64,000 nt of DNA from Kalaharituber pfeilii (Eukaryota; Ascomycota; Pezizomycetes; Pezizales; Pezizaceae): assembly GCA_015179045.1 (NCBI GenBank), contig WHUZ01000085.1, positions 62,001 through 126,000 on the forward strand. The letters are read 5' to 3'. The first letter of the stretch is position 1. Each line of letters starts with the position of its first letter. The position numbers and the translations under genes were made by a program. The notes below the pieces were generated by a model that saw only the letters and a program-made list of their open reading frames with translations, ran no database searches and had not been told where the DNA came from. Below, piece after piece: positions 11,739 to 21,286 of this stretch.

Positions 11739-14665
11739 ATGCCCGGAAACTCAGACTTGGATACCGTCCGCCCTGCACCGCCGGGCAGGAGCCTGTCGCG
11801 ATCGCCCCGGCCGTACCGACGAACGCAGTCGCCGCAGCCGGAGCCAGAACCAGTCGGCATCCGGAGATGGAGCATGCACGAGGCGCGAGCGCAGGAGGTG
11901 GAGGAGGGAATAGATGGGTTTGATGGAGCATCTGGTCCCGGAGAACAGAATTTACAACTTTCACCGTCGCCGTTAACAACGCCATCGCCGACACGCAGTC
12001 CAGGGCCGGTGATATGGGCATTCAGAAATCAAACGGGGGGAATGGGATCAGAGTCAGGGACAGAGGCTGACGATGAGTTGCCAAAGAAACTTCCAGCACC
12101 ACCAAGGAGGAAAGCGAAAGGGCTACGGGAGGAGACTACAGAGGAGATGGTAGAGGACGCGGAGGATGGTGAAAGTGGGAGTTGGGACAAGGATGTCGAC
12201 GATTCTCGGACGGAGGGAAGGAGGCGAAGTGGTAAAGCCGAGGGCGTCGTGGGGGAAGGTGATGATGACGGTGGTGGGGGGGCAAAAAGGCGAAAGAGAA
12301 AGATTGCGTTTGTCAGAAGAGGTATAGAAGTTGGCGTCATGGGCGGTGTTGTCGGTGTTACGTTAATGGGAGAACGGCGTGATGGGTCACCGGGTAGGGT
12401 TTGGGAACTACTACTGGAGAACTGGAGTAGAGGTGCGTCTAACTTCTCTCAACATGAAAAATCACCTTATTGCGAACACTTATTGATGCTTTGGGATTAA
12501 CAGAAATATTATCATGGTTATATGCGTTTGGGGGCGTTCTGTTGGCTTATCCTCTTTCTATTGTTTGTCGAAGTTATATATCCGCAAGGCGAAAGACTAC
12601 GTCGACTTCACCCTCGTTACCTACTTCACCACCATGTCCGAGTTTCTCCTCAATAATACACCTACCAAAGTCTATCGATCCTGCACCATTACTCTACCCA
12701 ATCTTCTTTCCTTTGGTAGTATCGATATCAATATCCTCTTCCTTATTCTTTCAGAACTTAATACTATCCATCTCCTCGCTTCCTCCGCTGCTATTTCCTA
12801 ATTTCTTCTTTCAATGGCTAATATCCCTTTTTCCCCTTCTCGTCCCCGCTGCTCTTTCTTCCTTCTCCTCAGTTGATTCAAGTAAAATCTGCAGAAGCTT
12901 TGCAGAAACTCTTTCTTATCTCCCGTTGTTACATAAATCCCTCACTGATGTACTTGCATATACATTGCAGCCGTCCTTGACACTCACGGAAATTCGGCTG
13001 TTGTCAACAGGGATGGTTAATTTATTAATTAGCAGCACGTCTCCACAGGCGATCATCTTGAAGGCATTGCTTTGGGTTGGTGGGATCGGGGTATTGGTGG
13101 GATGCTCGGACTTAATTACGTGGGGGGTACAGTTGGCGAGGATACCGAGGCATCGGTTCAAGAGGGCTGGGGAGATAGTGAGGACTGCCGGGAGGTTTAG
13201 AAAGACGGGGAAAGAGGCCTGTTCAGGGTTTTTGTCTTCGTCGGAAGATGGTGGAAAAGGAAATCGGAATGCTGGTGGTGGATTTTTTGCAAAATTCCAG
13301 CGCAAGCAGGAAAAGAGTACCGCGGCTACACCAAAAGGGAAAATTGAATTTAAGTGTATTGATGGAGACAAGAACAAGTTCCCGGTTTCGATCATATTAA
13401 CCCCAGCCATACAATCCCGGGAATCAGTGTCTCCCTCTGAACACACTCCGCTAATGGCAACCTCCCAACCGGCAAAGCGCAAACGAGGATACTCTTCTAC
13501 CTCGCCAATGTCCTGGTACACCTCCCTAACCCACAGGCAAGCGCGACGGCGAAAATATGCTTACGCGGCTGGCGTATATGCAATCATTCTTGTACTGGTG
13601 TTTTTCGCAATTCGGCCTTATTTAAAGGAGAATGCGTTTTATGGTATAGACCCGTTTCCGTGGGCGGCATCATATCTCTTTTGTGGGCTACCGGGGTACG
13701 CGGAGATGACGTCAGTGGTGAGTTCATGGTTCGGATATGACTTCGTGCCTGGAGAAAACTGGACCGGGTGCTCCGTTTGGTACAACGATAGGCTTGCGTG
13801 GGGCGAGCTTCCCTATCCAACAGACCGATCGGGGGCAGCCGAAACTGAGTCCCTTCGCCGTCTTTATATCATTTCCTACTGGCTCCTTATCCTCGCTGCC
13901 GGGATTGCCACTGTTCTGGCCGTTTCAAAACGCTTTGAAGTCGATACACGCCGCAAAATCTTCCACGGAATGGTTGTTGGTATGTTCCTAGTAGTCGGCG
14001 CCGTCGACCCCATGTTTACGCACCTGTCAATGTCGCTTGTGCTTGCGCTCTTTATGATTGCAGATCTGGTGAGGGCCGGACAGTTGCCGCCGGTGAGTAG
14101 GCCGCTGAGCGAGTTTCTGCAGCCTTTTGTGGATGGGAGGGATTTGAGGGGGCCGGTGGTGGTAAGCCATTTCTTTTTGTTAGTGGGGGCTGCGGTCGGA
14201 GTGTGGTTTAGTGTCGCAGCGGCGTGGGCAGGGATGGAGGGGAAAGGGGAGGTAGAGTCGGGATTGGAGGGGGTGGTGAGGATTCCAGCGGCGACGAGGA
14301 CACGGGAGTTGGCGTTCGTAGCGGGCGTCGTGTGTGTGGGCTTGGGCGACTCGGCGGCCTCGCTTGTGGGGAGGAGGTTCGGGCGGACAAAGTGGGGTTG
14401 GGCAGGAGGGAAGAGCCTTGAGGGGAGCGTGGCTTTTATGGGAGCAGTAGGGATAGGGCTAGTGATGGCGAGATGGTGGTTGAAGAGGCTGCATGCTGGT
14501 GATGATGCTGGAGGAGTGGGTGTTGGATGGGGATGGCTTGTGTGGGTGAAGATTTGGGGAAGTGCGGTAGGGGCGGCGTTGATGGAGGCGGTTGTGACGG
14601 GAGTGAACGATAATGTGGTGGTACCCGTGGGGATGTGGTGCGTGGTGAGGGGTTTGGCGTTATGA
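11739..14665 (+). CDS. SEC59: Dolichol kinase (Sec59-like), multi-pass ER membrane protein
   Basis: Exons 11739-12432 and 12504-14665 with a 71-nt intron (GTGCGT to TTAACAG) give 951 residues. The first about 240 residues are a charged, low-complexity cytosolic extension (Pro/Arg then Glu/Lys-rich). The rest is strongly hydrophobic with many membrane segments. The C-terminal 250 residues carry the CTP-dependent dolichol kinase signature: DTRRKIFHGMVVGMFL (about residue 710), VLALFMIADLVRAGQLPP, LGDSAASLVGRRFGRTKWG (about residue 844) and a glycine-rich KSLEGSVAFMG. The enzyme phosphorylates dolichol to dolichyl phosphate at the ER, the carrier for N-glycosylation, O-mannosylation and GPI anchors. 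It is longer than yeast Sec59 because of the N-terminal tail, which is usual in filamentous fungi. A short exon-skipping alternative at the start is possible, but phases agree for this model. Confidence 0.88.
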
Positions 14666-17361
14666 AGGAAGTTTTTCAAATATCTTTCGTTGTATATACT
14701 TACCTTTGAGGGGGATTTTAATATTTTCTCTTTACTGAAATGTATTTTTTTTTTTTTTCTCCGTTTGTTCAATACAAGGTTTTGGGGAGAAGGGAGGCAG
14801 GATAGCAGGTTTACGGTTAACTTTAAGTATTAATAGTAGTTGGTCGTTTTTTAAATATTCTTACATACACAATTATCTCTAAATAGGCTAAAGGGGGGGA
14901 ATGGGGCTGTAGAATAAATAAAATCTAACCACCTAATGGGATAAAATATGCTTAAGCAGAAGACAGGTGAGAAGAGTTGAAGATTATGTTTTCTAGCAGA
15001 CGGGTAAGTACTTGTAATTGTGGGGTGTGGGGGGAATCAGGCGATAAGGTTCGGTTTACCCTGAATGAAGTGCCCTTTTCCAGGATGCGATATGTTAACT
15101 TCTATCCCGCTGCGGCAAGTACGGTAACAACGTAATGTGAGTGGATTTTTTTGGCTTCAAATACATGTAAAAAAACAATGAGAAGAAAGACGGAAGGTTG
15201 TTGTTGTTTTTTTTGTTTTTTTTTATGTTGAGATGAGATGAGAGCTTATTTGCTCAAGACCAGCACACAAAAAAGTCTCCGTAATGCAAGAGCTTGCTTT
15301 TTTGGGGAAGAAGTCTGTTCACTGGGAAAGAGATATTTGAATTGGGTTATTAGTCGGTCCCCTCAGGGGCATGGCTTTGGCTGTAGAAAAAGCTGTATTC
15401 GATATATTCAGGTTAGGAGCAGATTTTTTTTAACCGATATCCAATTTGTAAGTTAAAAAAATGACAAAGGGTTCACAACATACGTACCGAAACGTCCTGG
15501 CACATTTCGCTCTCGCTCTCGCTCTGCGTATCATTTTCATTATCGTTGTGAATTTCTTCACCTCGTGGTCTCTACATTCTAGTTCGTCCTGCCCCTTATA
15601 TACCTCTATTTTTTAATTTTTTTATGTATACCCACAAGCAATCCATATCGCCCAACTTGATTCAGCAAGGTCGTTTGGTTGATTTGAAGGCATGTAATGC
15701 GCAGGTATTGTTACTAATGATAGTGCCTATGCTCAAAGTCATCATCGATTGCGCCGTTCAGCATACCCGTTGCAACGGACACATGTTTTACACGCCCGGC
15801 TTCCGGCAGCCCGGAGAAGTGTCAGGCCGGGCGCACACCCATTTGGTTAACCAGTATCTTCTTCCCCATAAATTAACAGGACCTCATTTGTCACTGTGGA
15901 AAGTATAATTCCACCTTCCCATCTTCATAGCTTTCTATGAGATTGCGGTTCTCGGGGTGGGCCGGATGTTGAAGTGCTGTCGGAGATTTAGGGTACAGCT
16001 TTAATATGCGTTAATGGTGTAGTTGGCGAGTCGGCGTGATGGAATCCTCCGATGAAGACGGGAGGAGGCTCCTGTGTTACAATATGATAGGTGGTGGAGA
16101 GATGCCTATTTCACGCGGACATAATAACGTTAACTTTTCTCACCATATCATGACATGAAATACTTCATATAGGTCAAACACATTCCAAACACCCCTTTTT
16201 CCTCCATGAATAAACTACAGTATTTCCAACCAAAAGGCGCTTTGTATCTGCACTGCCATTGATCCAATCCTCCAAGCACCACAAAGTTTCTCTCCAATTT
16301 ACCTCCAGATTTAGCTTAGCCAACGCGATGACACGCAGCAGCCCAAGCTCAATTCCCTGCATGGATGTGTGTAGTACCATGCATGAGTAATGCGACCAGA
16401 TCTGATGTGCGATCCACGAGACCCGGAATTTCGAAGTTCCACCAGATCAGCGCAATATTGCTGATTGGATTTGTGCTCCAGTCACAATGACCTGTTGTGT
16501 ACAATACAGAAATGGTGAACTGAGACTCCCTGAGTCGAGCAGCCGGCCGTTAAACGGTTATGATATTCAGCCGCGCGCCGTTGCCATTATCCGTAGAAAT
16601 CCGAGCAGTCATAAACAAAATACCGGTACCTCCCCATCGCAAACTAAACCAAAAGGGTATCTAATTCCCCCATTGGCAAATTACCAACGTCTGACGCTCG
16701 CTAAGCTCCCCCAATTTTGAATCTCGCGATATCATACTCCCCACCCCACAGAAAAGCAACAATCGAAGCTCGTTGCCTATTCTGCTTTTGAGCCAGTGAT
16801 GAACGCCGCGGGCCGGCTATGAATTTTGCCCGGGTTCTGCTATGACTTCCCACCCTTCTCGGGCCCCTGCGCCAACAATGCCCCTTTCCGAACGGTATGA
16901 TATCGTGAGCGTGCGCACGCACTCCTTTGGCTCCGCCCTGCTGCCACACGCAAGCCAACCAACTGCCGAACTAGCCACCTTCCTTCTGGTCTTCCACCCC
17001 CTACCTTCTGGAATACCTTTAATCCCTTCCTTCTCTCCCTCTTTTATCTCTTTTTGCCCTACTCTCTTGCACACTTCCATCGTCACCCCAACACACTCAT
17101 TCTCTTACGTACACGTGCATTTTGCTGTATTACTACACTCATTTTCATTCGCCTTTCGCTCATTCTTTTACCGGCAAGCTTGATATAGCACCTCCGTAGA
17201 ATTAGCACCGCCTACCTAATACTAATAATCAAGCCCGTCCCATCGCCTTCCTCCCCAGTTGGTTCGTAAAACACTTCATCACGCATCATCGTCATTATCA
17301 TCGTCATCGTCATAAGTTCATAGAGTTCCGAATCAGCATAAAATACACATCTGCATATAAA
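14666..17361. other. Intergenic, no supported gene
   Basis: About 2.7 kb of A/T-rich DNA with T runs near 14745-14760 and 15205-15225, and a CTCTCG repeat near 15508-15530. Upstream of the peptide gene (16.9-17.36 kb) the plus strand is pyrimidine-rich with a CATCGT-type repeat near 17280-17315, fitting a promoter and leader. No open frame shows family motifs. Confidence 0.45.
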
Positions 17362-17994
17362 ATGGCGCCAGCAAAACTTGGTCTGATTTTCACACTTGCC
17401 TTGGTTTCTCTTGGTACCACAGCTGCACCCGTTGCAGATAACAACACACCAGAAGGGCTTGCTCTTGCAGCTGCGGCGGGTGGACATGGTGTAAAGAGGG
17501 GGTATGACGGAGACTGGTTATATTCTCGAGAAGATGGTATGAAATTTTTTTCTCTTTTTTTCTTTCTCGTTTGTCTTTTTGTATAATTGATCATAGGAAC
17601 TTGCGATGGAATGAAGGAATACATGAGCTAAGGAATAATTTTGGGATACCGGCGACTTCACCAAAATCAATTACTGGGTTATTTGATTTGAAGAGCTTGC
17701 TCAGGCTGGACATGGAGTACTAGGCTGGAGCATAATACGATTTGTAAAGGAACATCTAATGAGAGTGATCCAAAGCTGACCATTTGATGATTACAGCAAG
17801 CGCAAATAACCCTATCGGCAAAGTGACTGTCAGCGGAGAGGGTCTCACGCCAGAAAAGAAGAGGGGGTATGATGGAGATTGGCTATACTCTCGTAAAACA
17901 GCTGGTATGTACTATCCAATCGTTTGTCCATTTTATAAGGATCAACCAGGCTGATTCATTTGTAGCTGAGGCACGTCCTGTGAATGCAAATTAA
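17362..17994 (+). CDS. Small secreted precursor with two identical Kex2-flanked peptide copies
   Basis: Modelled exons 17362-17536, 17797-17904 and 17966-17994 give 103 residues ending at TAA 17992. A signal peptide is clear (MAPAKLGLIFTLALVSLGTT, then AAPVAD). Two copies of KRGYDGDWLYSR follow: one at the end of exon 1, preceded by GGHGV and followed by ED; one at the end of exon 2, preceded by LTPEK and followed by KTA. Each has an N-terminal Lys-Arg Kex2 site and ends in Arg before an acidic or basic residue; each exon ends in phase 1 with G|GTATG. Between copies the DNA differs at five codons, all synonymous. This layout (signal, spacer, KR, repeated core) is that of alpha-type pheromones, Kex2-excised repeat peptides and dikaritin RiPP precursors. 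I do not recognise the core. No UstYa-like oxidase or other RiPP gene is visible nearby. Intron 1 (260 nt) is long for this window; see the alternative exon. Confidence 0.66.
17597..17631 (+). other. Possible alternative terminal exon inside intron 1 of the peptide gene
   Basis: A 60-nt intron from the same donor (17537) could end at a TGATCATAG acceptor at 17596. Splicing there adds GTCDGMKEYMS and stops at TAA 17629-17631, giving a one-copy precursor. This size is more typical of the introns in this window than the 260-nt alternative. Both isoforms may exist; only transcripts can decide. Confidence 0.35.
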
Positions 17995-19374
17995 GTGATT
18001 ACACTGCAATAGTGGAGAAATGGGGTTTAGCTGCGTGGAAGCAAACTAGCTTGAGAGGGTTATGGGGTAGATGGGAAGTGTGCCAGGTTCCCTACATGCT
18101 CTGACTAGGACGCTGAACTGGACTGAAGTTGCTAGTCTGGTTGGCACAACGGCACTCGTAGAGGTGGATTTGCTCCATAGACTATTGTTCCGCAGCCTGT
18201 ACAACCAATAGACATTTAAGTTCTATCGAACCCCACACTCTTGCGACGTATCTAGTCTTTCTGGCCATCATCAAGATCAAACTGGAGGACTATGTAACTT
18301 TCCTAGTAGAAGTTGTGATGCCTTTCTCAATGGTGAAGTAGTTTGTTGCGAGGTGTGAATATATATCAATGTCAGGAATCAAGTGTTAAGATTTAAGTAT
18401 GAAGTGCATTTTGTTACTACATTACATGGTCTCATTATCACGTTGTCTGATCGCCGCTTTTGTAAGAAAAGCATGTTGCCATGGTGTCTGCGTGTTAAGT
18501 TGTATTGTTCAAATCCTTGGATGGGTTTAGTCCCTGTCTGTCAGGGGAAAGGTTGCGTACTGGAGGTAGGGTACCAGATGTAGGGAAAGGTTGCATACTG
18601 GATTGGGAAGGGTACCGGATAAGGAAGGAATGCGGCGGGGTAGCCGGGAGGGGGTTTCTCTCATGTTCTGCTCTTCTTCCCTCTGGGCCTTGCTGGAGGA
18701 GAGAACACACCTGATACACAACATCTTCTCCTTCGTTGTGGCTCCTGTGTAAAGTGACTCACAATACAGTCGTTCTCGACTCCGCCCTTGCAGTCATTGT
18801 ACCTGTAGATCATTTTCAAACATCAGCCCGCTGCTGCCTTGGCATATGTGATGTTAGCAAGTTGTATGTGTAATCGCAATTTATTCCAGTACTCAGAACC
18901 AATAACAAAGATCCTGGCTGGGACAGCTGGGGAACTGGCTAAAGAACCGTTGTTTCGGAAAAACTTAATTAGTAGACATCACATTTTCAAATAATTTAGA
19001 AAACTTTTCGGGCCCAATGACTTGCATACATAACCGACGGGACTAGTTATTGCATGTGACCATGAATAACCAAGACAATACCAAGAAGAATATCAGTTGA
19101 CTCCTCCTATAGCGATATACAATATATGTTAGAGGCGAAATAACGAGAGGTTACACAGTTTTGGTGAGGAAAGCACAAACACTGACGAAAAGCTGGTAAA
19201 CCTACGAGACGTAATATTTAAATAGTTCCTACGCACATGCCTATTGTGAGTGAATGTGTAATCTCTTGTTGGTTGCTTCATACGATTGTTCACAGCTTAA
19301 ATTGAATTAAGCTGAAGAGAGGAGACTGTTGCGACCAAGCTGCTTTGCTAACTTCTCTTTGCTTCTTTGACCAT

Positions 19375-19632
19375 GATGATATTGACCACGCGCAAGAGGT
19401 ATTGGGTATATTGAGCTCATTGACTGCGCGCATGAGATATTGGGTATATTGAACATACTAAGCGCACACATGAGATATTGAATATATTGAGCATATTAAG
19501 TGCGTATATGAGATATTGGGTATATTAAGCATATTGACCGTGCGAATAAGATATTGGGTATATTAAGCATACTGACTGCGCGCATGAGATATTGAGCATG
19601 TTGAGCATGTTGAGTATATTGAGCCTGTGCAT
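19375..19632. repeat. Degenerate tandem repeat, unit about 39 bp
   Basis: Six or so diverged copies of a unit containing GAGATATTGGGTATATTGAGC and a variable TTGACTGCGCGCA junction are arranged head to tail. The last copy decays into short TTGAGCATG repeats. The copies differ by substitutions more than by length. Confidence 0.75.
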
Positions 19633-19922
19633 GTAAGTAAAATCGGCATTGGACTACAAAATCTGACACGACATGTCAGTTTCCACGTTACCTGTCGCAT
19701 TTTTAACTGGCATCTGAACACGTAAGGTTAAATTTAATCTAGCATGACACAATGTGGAATTATATATTGAGTTAGGATGCCTGGCCTAGTTAGCGAGATA
19801 TTGAGATACCAGGCCTAATTAGAAAGACATTTGGATGCCATAGTGCTGGTAACATATAAGATTATCAGGACATCTCAGCTATGCTTCGGAACATCATTTT
19901 CATTGTTACCTGATGAAGTTAC

Positions 19923-20531
19923 TAGGGGTTGTCGACGAACAACTGGGAATGGCTACCAGAAAGTACCACTACTAACTGAGGCGCTTTTAGTGCCTTGGCC
20001 TCTTCGTTCATTGGTCTGTTGGCACGTAGTCTCCAGTACCAACGTAACGCCTGTTACCAGTCAAATTTGACTGGTAGTGGGCTCTTCTGGTAAGTAGTTC
20101 TCAGTTAGTAGCCTACTTTGCTGCATACACCCGCATTTATTTCGTACCATATGCATCACCTGCATATTCACATCCCGATCACGTCAACATTGAGATGCAT
20201 CTACAAACACAAATAATGCATACATATCCTCTTTATGGGTTCATCATGCGTCAATTAAGAATCATAAGCAACATAATAGCTTTTACATTGCTTCGCTTTT
20301 GAGCTCTTGTTGTATTACAGCTCTTTGACTTAGACGGGGCATGTTGCAAAGGTGTAAAGTTGATACGCGTAAGTCTTGTTGTGTAGAGGCATATTTGTGG
20401 TAATTCATAGTACTTACTAATAAATTTCACAAGAGTAAAAGGGGTGCCTCACGACACCTGCCTAGTTTGGCTGGCGTATTTTCTCTGGTACCTTCTGGTA
20501 GCCATTCCCAGTTGTTCGTCGACAACCCCTA
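19923..20531. mobile_element. 609-bp element with long terminal inverted repeats
   Basis: The left end (19923-19968, starting TAGGGGTTGTCGACGAACAA) is matched in reverse at 20486-20531 over about 45 bp with one or two mismatches. The interior has no transposase frame, so this is a non-autonomous, MITE-like element. A 3-bp ACT lies at both outer edges if the element starts one base later; the target duplication is therefore uncertain, and I cannot name the superfamily. Confidence 0.72.
20055..20076. repeat. Perfect 22-bp palindrome
   Basis: TACCAGTCAAA is followed directly by its reverse complement TTTGACTGGTA, inside the long-TIR element. It could form a cruciform or be a protein binding site; function unknown. 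Confidence 0.8.
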
Positions 20532-20596
20532 CTACTTGATAATTCAATTAACATTCTTAGCATTTCTTGGCACAAGATCACAAGTTATCTGCATAA

Positions 20597-20956
20597 ACCG
20601 ACAAGTTTTTGCGCAAGTTTAGAATCAGATAAGCTCAACTCAACAAGTTAAAATGAAAAAACCGACAAGTTTTTGCACAAGTTAAATGAAAAAACCGACA
20701 AGTTTTTGCACAAGTTAAATGAAGAAACCGACAAGTTTTTGTACAAGTTTAAAATCAGATAAGCTCAACCCAACAAGTTAAATGAAAAAACCGACAAGTT
20801 TTTACACAAGTTTAGAATCAGATAAGCTCAACTCAACAAGTTAATTGAACAACCCGACAAGTTTTTGTACAAGTTCAGAATCAGATAAGCTTAACCCAAC
20901 AAGTTAAATGAACAAACCGACAAGTTTTTGTACAAGTTCAGAATCAGATAAGCTCC
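20597..20956. repeat. Tandem repeat of 64-bp and 32-bp units
   Basis: Seven copies begin with ACCGACAAGTTTTTG. Five are long units continuing through AGAATCAGATAAGCTCAACYCA to ACAAGTTAAATGAAAAA (the last is cut off). Copies two and three are half-length forms lacking the AATCAGATAAGC part. Copies are very similar, so the array is younger than the one at 19.4 kb. Confidence 0.85.
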
Positions 20957-21063
20957 ATCAGCAAACATAGTCTACAGCTTGCGGATTGACAAGTTCTGTA
21001 TAAATTTGGCTCTATTTCTAAACTTAGTCGAAGTGTAGTATGTATAAACCGAGGAAACAATAT

Positions 21064-21190
21064 GTGAAAATGGACCCACTATCGCGAGTGAGGATTATAG
21101 AGGAGAGGCTCGAAGAGAAGAAGATGACGGTGGAACAACAGATAGAAGATCAGGATCGGGGTTAATCCTAAGAGCCAAAGGGGGGATATG
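21064..21190 (+). mobile_element. Possible 3' end of an LTR-retroelement polyprotein with polypurine tract
   Basis: A short open frame (VKMDPLSRVRIIEERLEEKK and on to TAA 21163) is followed by a purine run AGCCAAAGGGGGGATA and then TGTGATAA, which resembles polyprotein tail, polypurine tract and LTR start in Ty3/gypsy elements. No pol motifs survive upstream. Confidence 0.3.
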
Positions 21191-21216
21191 TGATAAAAGG
21201 CCTTCCCATGTAAATA

Positions 21217-21286
21217 GCTACCTTCTGGGGCAGTAGCAGGAAGATCACCCAGAAGGGGGAGTGCTACCTCTTGGGGCAGTAGCAGG
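21217..21286. repeat. Short direct duplication
   Basis: GCTACCTTCTGGGGCAGTAG at about 21218 recurs as GCTACCTCTTGGGGCAGTAG at about 21263, both followed by CAGGA. It lies in the presumed LTR. A CTGCCTC/CATGCCTC low-complexity stretch follows at 21395-21470. Confidence 0.6.

Noticed and set aside
13876..14772. 298-codon minus-strand frame opposite SEC59
   Set aside because: Antisense shadow of the GC-rich dolichol kinase exon; Thr/Pro-rich without a domain.
20597..20956. CRISPR-like array
   Set aside because: Units abut without unique spacers and the genome is eukaryotic; this is an ordinary tandem repeat.
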